64,000 bases of DNA. Source: an uncultured Collinsella sp. Its GTDB lineage: Bacteria; Actinomycetota; Coriobacteriia; Coriobacteriales; Coriobacteriaceae. The position numbers and the translations under genes were made by a program. The notes below the pieces were generated by a model. That model had not been told where the DNA came from and did not search any database. It saw nothing but the letters and a program-made list of their open reading frames with translations. This document shows positions 35,415-43,509 of this stretch, in pieces. Position 1 is the first letter of the stretch, and every line of letters begins with the position of its first letter. Location of the stretch: positions 124,001 to 188,000 of the forward strand of contig CAUBVH010000001.1 of assembly GCA_958439425.1 (NCBI GenBank), read 5' to 3'.

Positions 35415-37539
35415 GCGTTTCTGGTCTAGACGCGTTTTGACGCACCGTCCGAGCTGCCATCGCAAGCGAGGCGGCTTTATGGGTCGAGCCGGTGTCGATC
35501 TGTTTATCGAAGACGGTGCCTATACCACGCTTTCTTCTGCCGTGGTCATCCTAGTGGTGCTCACATTGTTGTTTTCGTCGACCGCGGCGATATGGAGCAT
35601 GTCGCGTGCCGGGGACACCCAGGTGGCGGCTGATAGCGGCGCGCTGGCGGGTGCCAACGTGGTGTCGTCCTATCACACGGCTGCCACGGTGGTTGATGCG
35701 AGTATCTTGAGTCTGGGGCTGGCGGGGTTTGCCACGATCGGGACGGGCCTGGTCGCCATCCTCATCCCGGGTGCCGAGCCGGTTGCCGGCAATATGGTCG
35801 ACACCGGGATCGAGATCATTAAAACGCGCAACAAGTTTGCCAAAAGCGCATCGGAAGGCTTACAGAAAATCGAGACGGCTCTGCCGTATCTGATCGCCGC
35901 GCGTGCCACGCAGGCGGTGTCGGCGCAGGATACCGATAGTGTGACCTATACCGGTACGGCGCTTGCCGTGCCCAGGACATCCGAGTCGGACTTCGCTGCG
36001 ATCAAAGGGTCAGAGATCTCGACCGATACCATTAAAGACACATCAGATGATTTAGAGCGTGCGGCCGAGGAGCTGCGGAAGGCTTCTGAGGACACGGCGA
36101 AGGCTAAAGAGCGTGCTTGGCTGGCGGATTGTGGTGGGTCTGACAAGGGCTCGGTCGGCAGCTGTTCTTGCATGTGGGAGCGCGCGAAAAGCCTAACGGA
36201 TCTTTCCGGTGTTCAAAATCCGCATTACTCATCGAGCGTTACGTGGGAGCCTCAAGTTGCCCTTGATCGCGCGAAGGACTACTACCATTGGCGTCTGACA
36301 AATGAGAAGCCCCAGGGCTCGAGTGTCGAGATGAAGGCAGAGTCTGCGGCGCGTAAGGCGTTTTATACCTATGCGAACGCGGAGGTCGATCGGGCATATA
36401 TAACCGAGAACGGAGACAGGGTTTCCTCCTATATTCCGCTGCTGCCGCGCAACTCTGATGAGGTTCGGGCGACGGAACTCTATACCGATGCGGTGTGGCC
36501 GACTAGCGTGAACGATGACAAGGCGTATCTGCATTACGGGACGACCTGCCCTAACTATAAGAAAGGGACGCCGAGCGGATTTGCTTCGGTTGCCGATTAC
36601 GATGGACAGGATAAATGCAGCAAATGCCATTTTGGCGTTTTGTCGCTTGGTGCTGTTGCGGCGCCTTCAACCTCTATCGAAAACGGCTTCGAGTATCACT
36701 TTGACAAGTTTAAAGACGCCCTGGAGGACTACGTCGACTGTCGCAACAAGGAGCTCGAGCTCGAGCGTCAGACCGAGGACGAAGCCGACCGTGCGGGCAA
36801 TGCGTTCGATACCGCCATCAAAGAACTTTCCGGTGAGCGCCCGCGTATCGCTCCGCCCGGTCGCAACGGCGTGGTTGCCTTTGCGGTTTCGGGTGCCATC
36901 TCGAGCTCCGATGAACTCAACTCTTCGTTTAACACGGCAGTCAGACTTGGCGATCGCGGTGCCATCTCTGCCGCGGTGCTGGCGCCCGATGGGGCGACGG
37001 CGCAAAACAACGTGCTTTCGCGATTTTTCTCGACATTGAAGGAACGCTCGGGCGGCGTTGCCGGCGTGCTCGACGGCGTCATGGATGTCTGGGGACGGCT
37101 GCTTGTGGGATACGGAGACATCCAAGGTTCGGCCGACGAACTTATGGACGAGATGATTAAAGGCCTAGGAGGGGGCAGCGGCGCGTTGGGCTCCATTGCA
37201 TCGTGGCTCGGCGATACCGTTTCGGCGTCCGTGGCGGCGCTGGGTTTGGAACCGTGCGACTTGCGCCTGCGAAAGCCGGTGCTGACCGATTCCGCCAACG
37301 TCATTAAGAGCCCGGGGTCTGACATTGCTGGCCTCTCTCAAGCGCAAGACAAACTGCGAAGTATTCCGTTGGGCGTGACCGATCCCAAGGCGCTTTGCGA
37401 GGCGTTGGAATATCAAGTCGAACGCACCATCAGCGGTACGATGTTCACGCTTGCGGAGATTCCTCTGCCCGGCGGCGGCTCCATCCCGCTCACCGTCGAT
37501 GTCGCCACGCTGGTTGGCGCTCTGGGCGGTGGGTCGTAA
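35386..37539 (+). CDS. TadG-like pilus-associated protein
   Basis: This 717-residue protein has one N-terminal membrane helix (about 51-70). The TadG-type motif TQVAADSGALAGANVVSS follows directly (about 78-95), then a long extracellular region with Glu/Lys-rich helical parts. A Cys cluster (CGGSDKGSVGSCSC near 247-260 and CPNY...CSKC near 390-412) could form disulfides or bind metal. GGAGGGAG lies 3 bases before the ATG at 35386, inside the end of the TadE gene. TadG-like proteins are thought to tether or crown the pilus. The next gene overlaps its stop by one base. Confidence 0.78.
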   Translation: MIRGLLHGIKRFWSRRVLTHRPSCHRKRGGFMGRAGVDLFIEDGAYTTLSSAVVILVVLTLLFSSTAAIWSMSRAGDTQVAADSGALAGANVVSSYHTAATVVDASILSLGLAGFATIGTGLVAILIPGAEPVAGNMVDTGIEIIKTRNKFAKSASEGLQKIETALPYLIAARATQAVSAQDTDSVTYTGTALAVPRTSESDFAAIKGSEISTDTIKDTSDDLERAAEELRKASEDTAKAKERAWLADCGGSDKGSVGSCSCMWERAKSLTDLSGVQNPHYSSSVTWEPQVALDRAKDYYHWRLTNEKPQGSSVEMKAESAARKAFYTYANAEVDRAYITENGDRVSSYIPLLPRNSDEVRATELYTDAVWPTSVNDDKAYLHYGTTCPNYKKGTPSGFASVADYDGQDKCSKCHFGVLSLGAVAAPSTSIENGFEYHFDKFKDALEDYVDCRNKELELERQTEDEADRAGNAFDTAIKELSGERPRIAPPGRNGVVAFAVSGAISSSDELNSSFNTAVRLGDRGAISAAVLAPDGATAQNNVLSRFFSTLKERSGGVAGVLDGVMDVWGRLLVGYGDIQGSADELMDEMIKGLGGGSGALGSIASWLGDTVSASVAALGLEPCDLRLRKPVLTDSANVIKSPGSDIAGLSQAQDKLRSIPLGVTDPKALCEALEYQVERTISGTMFTLAEIPLPGGGSIPLTVDVATLVGALGGGS

Positions 37540-38015
37540 TGAGTATCCGCATGCGTCTGCGCGAGGAGCGCGCCCAAGCGACGGTGGAGATGGCAGTGGT
37601 TACGCCCGTTTTGCTGGTGCTGGCACTCATCGTGTACAACGTCATGATCTTTGCCAGCGCTGTCGCGCGCTTCGACCGCGTGGTGCCCGACATCGTGTTG
37701 GCGCACGCCGTGGCGTCGGAGGGGGAGGGCGACGAAAGCTCTGCCGATGCCTCGGCGACGGTTCAGACTCAAATTCTGAATGCCATGGAGGGCTATGACT
37801 TGCAGATCGAAGTGTCGAGCGAGCAAGGCGCGGAGGCATCGGATGGTGGCCTGCTCTCCCTATCCGGTACGTTTAGGACCTACACCTGCACCATGCACTA
37901 TGAGCCTTGGCCGACTTCTCTCAGCATCGCTGGCGTTCCGCTGGGGGCGCCGACAACGTTGTCGCACGAGCGCGCGGTGACGGTCGATCCGTGGCGTCCG
38001 GGGGTGGTCATGTGA
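37539..38015 (+). CDS. TadE-like pseudopilin, second copy
   Basis: This 158-residue protein begins MSIRMRLREERAQATVEMAVV, giving the shared A|QATVE cleavage motif. A hydrophobic helix (about 20-40, TPVLLVLALIVYNVMIFASA) and a soluble region follow. The ATG overlaps the preceding TAA (TAATG). Further upstream the frame lies within the TadG-like gene. Probably a minor pilin. Confidence 0.82.
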   Translation: MSIRMRLREERAQATVEMAVVTPVLLVLALIVYNVMIFASAVARFDRVVPDIVLAHAVASEGEGDESSADASATVQTQILNAMEGYDLQIEVSSEQGAEASDGGLLSLSGTFRTYTCTMHYEPWPTSLSIAGVPLGAPTTLSHERAVTVDPWRPGVVM

Positions 38016-38371
38016 CCGCGGTCTCGTCCTACATCGCCTACGCACGGGCACTCAATAGGCTAGGTTGGACGCCGGCGGAGTTTGTGGTGGCGGAGTCGTT
38101 TGTCGTGCGCCTGCGCGGCATGCTGGGACGGCATCCGGTTGCCGCCAACGGCTTGCCGCTCGTCATGGCGTTTCCACGCTGCTCTTCGGTCCATACGTGT
38201 TTTATGGCCTATCCCATCGATATCGCCTTTATCGATGCACGTGGCTATGTCCTCGTATGCTACGAAAACGTACGTCCCTGGCGTATGTGCTCCTGCCCCG
38301 GCGCCTGGGCCGTACTAGAGCGTCCTTCAATCATTGTTTCGACCCCTGCTCTCCAACGCGTGCCGGCTTAA
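38012..38371 (+). CDS. DUF192-like protein at the end of the Tad operon
   Basis: This 119-residue protein resembles the DUF192 family, a small beta-barrel fold. Typical parts are LRGMLGRHP, CFMAYPIDIAFIDARGYVL and the end ...CPGAWAVLE. The GTG start overlaps the preceding TGA (GTGA), so it is the last coupled gene of the pilus operon. Here it lacks a signal peptide. Its role in pilus biology is unknown. Confidence 0.72.
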   Translation: MTAVSSYIAYARALNRLGWTPAEFVVAESFVVRLRGMLGRHPVAANGLPLVMAFPRCSSVHTCFMAYPIDIAFIDARGYVLVCYENVRPWRMCSCPGAWAVLERPSIIVSTPALQRVPA

Positions 38372-38374
38372 GAA

Positions 38375-38404
38375 TTGGCGACAGCGGACTTTCGTCATAC
38401 GAAA
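38375..38404 (+). promoter_or_regulatory. Promoter and operator of a toxin-antitoxin operon
   Basis: TTGGCG (38375-38380) and TACGAA (38398-38403), 17 bases apart, form a plausible promoter. The inverted repeat TTTCGT-CAT-ACGAAA (38390-38404) overlaps the -10, as expected for autorepression by a ribbon-helix-helix antitoxin. Confidence 0.55.
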
Positions 38405-38429
38405 TTGGGTAAGATGGAGGAGAAGATGC

Positions 38430-38695
38430 ATGGATGTTGAGATCCATCCCAACGCTAAAAAGCACCTGACGGAAAAGCAGGTGCTTAGCGCTTGGCTTGC
38501 GGTTACTGAGTGCATTCGTCGCGAGCCGAAGGACGAGCCGCCGAGATGGCTTGCGATTGGATGGCTCCCAGACGGACGAAGCGTGGAGCTTGTCGCGGTC
38601 GAGCTTGTCCGTGGGGGCTTATCATTCATGCCTTGTCTCCAGTCCAGAAGAAATTTTGGCAGGAGATTGAACGGGCTCGGCAAAGGGGTCGATGA
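38430..38695 (+). pseudogene. BrnT-like toxin gene with a frameshift
   Basis: The first 61 or so codons read MDVEIHPNAKKHLTEKQVLS and on to a conserved-looking PDGRSVELVAVELVRG. At the GGGGG run (38613-38617) the coding frame changes. The continuation LIIHALSPVQKKFWQEIERA then resembles the C-termini of BrnT/HigB-like toxins (IIHA..P..KKF) and stops with TGA at 38693-38695, overlapping the antitoxin ATG as coupled toxin-antitoxin genes do. Without the shift the frame runs to 38720 with an unrelated tail. A real mutation, slippage-based switching and a sequencing error are all possible. Confidence 0.6.
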
Positions 38696-38979
38696 TGGGC
38701 AAGACATATACGACCGCTAATGGTCAGGTTGTAACGGATGAAATGATTGACGCGTGGTGTGAGTCGTACGAGCGCGGAGAGTTTCCGGATGGCGAACACA
38801 CCGTTGGTGGGATCGTGCATGGACGGCCCCCACTCTCAGGTGAGGGAACGGCAACGCTATCGGTCAAGATTCCTCTGGGAATGAAGGAGGCCATTCGTCG
38901 ACGGGCGGCTGCCGAGGGGATGACGCCAAGTGAGTTTGCCCGTGCGGCCCTGAGTGAAAAACTTCTTGCGGCCGGTTGA
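38692..38979 (+). CDS. Ribbon-helix-helix (CopG-like) antitoxin
   Basis: This 95-residue protein ends in a probable RHH DNA-binding domain: TATLSVKIPLGMKEAIRRRA then GMTPSEFARAALSEKLL. The N-terminal half would wrap the toxin. Its ATG overlaps the stop of the intended toxin frame (ATGATGA), which supports pairing. It probably also represses the promoter at 38375-38404. Confidence 0.75.
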   Translation: MMGKTYTTANGQVVTDEMIDAWCESYERGEFPDGEHTVGGIVHGRPPLSGEGTATLSVKIPLGMKEAIRRRAAAEGMTPSEFARAALSEKLLAAG

Positions 38980-39054
38980 TGCTTCTGACGTGCCGTTCTA
39001 TAGGATCGAGGTCGTGGCCGATGTCGCGCGCAAAAACTTTTTTAAAATTCTCGG

Positions 39055-39082
39055 TTGACCGGAGCGTGTCCTTGGTTATACT
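39055..39082 (+). promoter_or_regulatory. Promoter of tRNA-Phe
   Basis: TTGACC (39055-39060) and TATACT (39077-39082) are separated by 16 bases; the tRNA starts 32 bases further on. Confidence 0.75.
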
Positions 39083-39114
39083 AATCAAGCCTTGAAACAA
39101 GGCACACCTCAAAT

Positions 39115-39169
<55 letters not shown>

Positions 39170-39187
<18 letters not shown>

Positions 39188-39416
39188 CCTTGAATTGACT
39201 AGGACCTCTGCAAAGGGGTCCTTTTCTTTTATATGGCCCCTACGCGGAATCGAACCCCGTGAGGGCGCGGAGCTGAGTAAACGCGTGAGCGTTTGCCAGC
39301 GCAGCTCGCAAGGCGCGAAGCGCCGCAGCGGTCCGCACGCGCGGAGCGCGGGCGCGATTCCCTTCCCCGCCACCTTGAATTGACTAGGACCTCTGCAAAG
39401 GGGTCCTTTTCTTTTA
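39170..39416 (+). repeat. tRNA-tail duplication element behind tRNA-Phe
   Basis: A perfect 62-bp direct repeat occurs at 39170-39231 (tRNA T-loop to acceptor end plus terminator) and at 39355-39416. The 123 bases between hold an inverted T-arm copy (GGAATCGAACCCC region, 39246-39258), a hairpin AAACGCGTGAGCGTTT (39279-39294) and GC-rich palindromes. The same plan recurs at the other tRNA loci in this window. Confidence 0.85.
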
Positions 39417-39428
39417 CCGAGGGCTCCT

Positions 39429-39600
39429 GCGGAAACTGCATCCCGGAATTTGGCTTCAGAGCGGGATGCGTTTTCCGCTTTGAAGCCGCTTGGGAAAGCG
39501 CGACCCGGAATGACGCTGGATTGTGGGTCGAGCTTTCCGGTTGGGTCTGCCAGCGGAAAATGCATCCCATTATTGAGCGGAAAAACGGGATGAGCTTTCC
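39429..39600. repeat. Array of three imperfect inverted repeats
   Basis: Three successive hairpins lie at 39429-39478, 39491-39538 and 39553-39600. Each has a left arm of the form GGAAA-N(3-5)-(A/G)(T/A)CCC and a matching right arm ending TTTCC. They fill the space between the tRNA-Phe element and the GH5-like gene. The remaining bases to 39781 show a possible -10 (TATACT, 39710-39715) but no gene. Confidence 0.6.
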
Positions 39601-39781
39601 GGTGCGCGTGTGCATCTTGGCGTGTGCATCTCGGGTTCCGCTTGCCCGGACATTCCTCCCACTTTCGCGTCACTTTGCAGACCGTTCGGTCGCCTGTCCG
39701 CACACGCGGGTATACTCAAAACGATACTTATCCTACGCAATACGATGCGGGTTCGACCTGCATGATCCGAAGGGGGCAGTG

Positions 39782-40843
39782 ATGGAGAGGATACTCGGCG
39801 TTAATCTCTCTGGCTGGTTTATTCCCGAGCCTTGGGTGACCCCGTCGCTGTACGCGGCGACCGGTGCATCCAACGCGGCCGAGCTACAGGAGGCCATGGG
39901 TACCGTCGCCTATAACGAGCGCATGCGCCGCCATTACGAGACGTTTGTGAGCGAGGACGATTTTCGTCGCATGGCGCAGATCGGTCTCAATGCCGTGCGT
40001 CTGCCGGTGCCCTGGTATGCCTTTGGCTCACAGGAGTCCGATGCCTCCTACATATCGGTTGTCGATTACATCGACCGCGCAATTGAGTGGGCTGCCAAGT
40101 ACGACATCCGCGTGCTGCTCGATCTGGCAACCGTGCCCGGTGGCCAGGGCGATTCCAACGATTCGCCCACCACGCCGGAGGCTGTTGCCGAGTGGCATTC
40201 GTCCACCAACGGCCGTCATGTCGCACTCGACGTGCTCGAGCGCTTGGCCGATCGCTATGGCGAGGCCGAGAGCCTGCTGGGCATTGAGCTGCTGGACACG
40301 CCGCAGATGAGCGTTCGCAAGAGCCTCTTCACCATGACGGATGGCATTCCTGCTCACTACCTGCGCAATTTCTATCGCGATGCCTACGAGCTCGTCCGTT
40401 CGTATATGCCCGAGGATAAAATCGTCGTCTTCTCGTCGTCGGGGCATCCCAGCGAGTGGAAGCATTTTATGCGCGGCGCCAAGTACAAGAACGTCTACAT
40501 GGACCTTCACCTGTACCATTACCGCGACGAGTATGCGCTCGACATCACGAGCCCTCGCGGGCTGACGACGGCGATTTCGCGTAACAAGCGCGAGCTTAAA
40601 GAAGCGATTTCGACTGGGTTCCCCGTGCTGGTGGGCGAATGGTCGGGCGCGGCGATCTTTGCCAACTCGTCGGTTACGCCCGAGGGCCGCAATGCCTACG
40701 AGCGCGTGTTTATCGCCAACCAGCTGGCTTCGTTTGCGCCGGCTGCCGGTTGGTTCTTTCAAACGTGGAAGACCGAGAAGCGCATTGCAGCATGGGACGC
40801 CCGCGCGGCGCTCGGTACGCTCGAGCGCGGCATGATTGAATAG
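39782..40843 (+). CDS. Glycoside hydrolase family 5-like protein with an altered active-site motif
   Basis: This 353-residue protein is a TIM-barrel of the GH5 exo-beta-1,3-glucanase type. It starts GVNLSGWFIPEPWVTPSLY, has FRRMAQIGLNAVRLPVPWYAF and ends with the nucleophile region PVLVGEWSGAA (Glu about 286). The acid/base motif, normally LLNEP, reads GIELLDTP (about 167-174), so the expected catalytic Glu is Thr. No signal peptide is present, so it is cytoplasmic. The ATG at 39782 has AGGGGGC upstream; longer in-frame starts run back through the tRNA repeat and were rejected. It lies 6 bases before rsmI. Confidence 0.8.
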   Translation: MERILGVNLSGWFIPEPWVTPSLYAATGASNAAELQEAMGTVAYNERMRRHYETFVSEDDFRRMAQIGLNAVRLPVPWYAFGSQESDASYISVVDYIDRAIEWAAKYDIRVLLDLATVPGGQGDSNDSPTTPEAVAEWHSSTNGRHVALDVLERLADRYGEAESLLGIELLDTPQMSVRKSLFTMTDGIPAHYLRNFYRDAYELVRSYMPEDKIVVFSSSGHPSEWKHFMRGAKYKNVYMDLHLYHYRDEYALDITSPRGLTTAISRNKRELKEAISTGFPVLVGEWSGAAIFANSSVTPEGRNAYERVFIANQLASFAPAAGWFFQTWKTEKRIAAWDARAALGTLERGMIE

Positions 40844-40849
40844 GTTGAT

Positions 40850-41728
40850 ATGACGCAAAACAGCGCCCATACGGGCAAACTCTATGTGGTCGGCACGCCC
40901 ATCGGCAACCTGGGTGACCTGTCCCCGCGCGTTGGCGAGGCCTTTGCCGCTGCCGATGTCATCTGCTGCGAAGACACGCGTGTGACGTCAAAGCTGCTGA
41001 TGCACCTGGGCATTTCCAAGCCGCTTGTCCGTTGCGACGAGAATGTGATCGCTAGCCGCGCTGCCGGCCTGGTCGACCGTCTGCTGGCGGGGGAGACCCT
41101 CGCCTTTGCCTCGGACGCCGGCATGCCGAGCGTGTCCGATCCCGGCCAGTCGCTGATCGAGGCGGCGCGTGAGGCCGATGTGCCCGTCGAAGTTATTCCT
41201 GGGCCCTCTGCTTGCGTCACGGCGCTTGTTTCGTCCGGCATTCCCTGCGAGCATTTTTTCTTCGAGGGCTTTTTGGGCCGAAAGCACGGCGACCGTGTGC
41301 GCCGTTTGCAGCGCCTTGCCGTGGTGCCCGGCGCACTCATCTTCTACGAGTCTCCACATCGCATCGTGGCGACGCTCGAGGCCGTGGCGGAGGTCTTTCC
41401 CCAGCGTGAGGTTGCCGTCTGCCGCGAGCTCACCAAGCTGCACGAGGAGGTCTTGCGCGGGCCCGCTGACCAGCTTGCCGAGGAGCTGCGTGCTCGCGGC
41501 GAGGTAAGGGGCGAGATTGCGCTGGTCATCGCGCCGCCGAGCGAGGATGAGGAGGCCGGTATCGTGCCGGTTGGCGCCGCGGCAGCGGATCCCGACGAGG
41601 CCCTGCGCGAGGATATCCGCGCCGCGCTCGAGGAGGGGGAGCCCGCGTCTGCGGTGGCCAAGCGCCTGTCTCAGAAGTATTCGCGCCGCAAGCGCGATGT
41701 CTATGCCATAGTGCTCGATATGCAATAG
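40850..41728 (+). CDS. rsmI: 16S rRNA (cytidine1402-2'-O)-methyltransferase
   Basis: RsmI methylates the ribose of C1402 in the decoding centre with S-adenosylmethionine. The 292 residues show the tetrapyrrole-methylase-like core: KLYVVGTPIGNLGDLSPR, CEDTRVTSKLL, ASDAGMPSVSDPG, VIPGPSACVTALVSSG and FEGFLGRKHGDR. A C-terminal extension with a helix-rich end (KRLSQKYSRRKRDVY) is typical. Nearby metG, rsmA and tatD form a cluster often conserved with rsmI. Confidence 0.95.
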   Translation: MTQNSAHTGKLYVVGTPIGNLGDLSPRVGEAFAAADVICCEDTRVTSKLLMHLGISKPLVRCDENVIASRAAGLVDRLLAGETLAFASDAGMPSVSDPGQSLIEAAREADVPVEVIPGPSACVTALVSSGIPCEHFFFEGFLGRKHGDRVRRLQRLAVVPGALIFYESPHRIVATLEAVAEVFPQREVAVCRELTKLHEEVLRGPADQLAEELRARGEVRGEIALVIAPPSEDEEAGIVPVGAAAADPDEALREDIRAALEEGEPASAVAKRLSQKYSRRKRDVYAIVLDMQ

Positions 41729-41797
41729 ATGGAGGATATCCAGCCCTTGCGCTAGAATCATCCTCTGTATGCAACGTTTTTCTGGAGGACAAACCCC

Positions 41798-43399
41798 ATG
41801 GATCAAAGCAAGCCTTCGTTCTTTATCACGACGCCCATCTACTACGTCAACGCCGATCCGCACCTGGGCACGGCTTATTCCACCATCATCGCCGACGTTC
41901 AGGCTCGCTATCGCCGTTCCGCCGGCTATAACGTCAAGTTCCTGACCGGCATGGACGAGCACGGCGAGAAGGTCGCCGAGGCCGCAGCCAAGCATGGCAT
42001 GACGCCGCAGGAGTGGACCGACAGCCAGGCTCCGCACTTCAAGGAGCTTTGGAGCAAGCTCGAGATCTCCAACGACGACTTCATCCGCACCACCGAGTCG
42101 CGCCAGCATCATGCCGTGCAGTACCTGTGGGAGCGCATGAAGGAGTCCGGCTATCTGTATAAGGGCAGCTACGACGGTTGGTATTGCGTGCCTGACGAGA
42201 CCTACTTCACCGATACGCAGGTCCAGAAGGGCGACGAGGAGTACGGCAGCGTTGGCCAGCACCTGTGCCCCGACTGCCACCGTCCGCTTGAGCGCGTGCA
42301 GGAGGAGTCCTACTTCTTTAAGCTTTCCGCCTTCCAGGACAAGCTTCTCAAGCTCTATGACGAGCACCCCGACTTTGTCGAGCCTGCGTTCCGCATGAAC
42401 GAGGTTCGCAGCTTTGTCGAGGGCGGCCTCAACGACCTTTCCGTGAGTCGCACGAGCTTTGACTGGGGCATCCAGGTTCCGTTTGACGAGGGCCATGTGA
42501 CCTATGTATGGTTTGACGCGCTGCTCAACTATATGACGGCCGTCGGCTACGGTGTCGACACCGACGAGGCGCGTGCCGAGCTGGCCTATCGCTGGCCCGC
42601 GCAGTTCCACATCGTGGGTAAGGACATCATCCGCTTCCACTGCGTCATTTGGCCCGCCATGCTCATGGCCATCGGCGAGGCCCTGCCCGAGCACGTCTTT
42701 GCCCACGGCTTCCTGACCGTGCGCAATGCCGAGACCGGCAAGGCCGAGAAGATGTCCAAGAGCCGCGGTAACGCCATCGCTCCGCAGGATGTTATCGACA
42801 TGCTGGGCGTCGAGGGCTACCGCTATTACTTTATGACCGACGTGGTCCCCGGCACCGACGGCGCCATCAGCTTCGATCGTATGGAGCAGGTCTACAACGC
42901 CGATCTGGCCAACAGCTGGGGCAACCTCATTTCGCGCTCGCTCAACATGAGCGCAAAGTACTTTGACGGCTGCGCCCCGGCTAAACCGGCGTCTGCCGAC
43001 GCGTTCGATAACCCGCTGGCAAAGATTGCCGATGGCCTGGTCGACCGCTACATGGCCAAGATGGACGTGCTCGATTACGGCGGAGCCAAGGATGAGGTCA
43101 TGGAGCTCATCCACGCCGCCAACCACTACATCGAGGACTCCGAGCCCTGGGCGCTTGCCAAGGACGAGGCCAAGGCTGACGAGCTGGCATTTGTGATCTA
43201 CAACCTGCTCGAGGCCATCCGCATCGCCGCCCACCTGCTGATGCCGCTCATGCCCCAGACTTCTGCCGAGGCTCTGCGCCGCCTGTCCTGTGAGGGCGAG
43301 GCCGCGAGCGACGACCTCAAGGGCATTTGCACTTGGGGCCTGCTTGCTGGTGGTCAGCCCGTCGAGAAGGGCGATCCGCTGTTCCCGCGTCTGGCGTAG
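41798..43399 (+). CDS. metG: Methionine-tRNA ligase
   Basis: MetRS is a class I synthetase that charges initiator and elongator tRNA-Met. The 533 residues contain the HIGH-type motif (ADPHLGTAYS), the metal-binding insert with a single CPDC knuckle (CPDCHRPLERVQEESYFFKL), FDALLNYMTAVGY, and the KMSKS loop (EKMSKSRGNAI). The anticodon-binding domain is complete, but the C-terminal dimerisation domain of longer MetRS forms is absent. GGAGG precedes the ATG. Confidence 0.95.
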   Translation: MDQSKPSFFITTPIYYVNADPHLGTAYSTIIADVQARYRRSAGYNVKFLTGMDEHGEKVAEAAAKHGMTPQEWTDSQAPHFKELWSKLEISNDDFIRTTESRQHHAVQYLWERMKESGYLYKGSYDGWYCVPDETYFTDTQVQKGDEEYGSVGQHLCPDCHRPLERVQEESYFFKLSAFQDKLLKLYDEHPDFVEPAFRMNEVRSFVEGGLNDLSVSRTSFDWGIQVPFDEGHVTYVWFDALLNYMTAVGYGVDTDEARAELAYRWPAQFHIVGKDIIRFHCVIWPAMLMAIGEALPEHVFAHGFLTVRNAETGKAEKMSKSRGNAIAPQDVIDMLGVEGYRYYFMTDVVPGTDGAISFDRMEQVYNADLANSWGNLISRSLNMSAKYFDGCAPAKPASADAFDNPLAKIADGLVDRYMAKMDVLDYGGAKDEVMELIHAANHYIEDSEPWALAKDEAKADELAFVIYNLLEAIRIAAHLLMPLMPQTSAEALRRLSCEGEAASDDLKGICTWGLLAGGQPVEKGDPLFPRLA

Positions 43400-43442
43400 A
43401 GACCGCGCGAGCGCCATATCGGCAATTTGATGTTTAGATGTA

Positions 43443-43476
43443 AGGGCATGGCCGCAACGGTCCATGCCCTTTCGTT
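43443..43476 (+). terminator. Terminator after metG
   Basis: Arms AGGGCATGG and CCATGCCCT are followed by the T-rich TTTCGTTTC. The T-run is interrupted, so termination may be partial before rsmA. Confidence 0.6.
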
Positions 43477-43509
43477 TCAAGACGCCGCCATCATGCTAAG
43501 GAGGCAACT

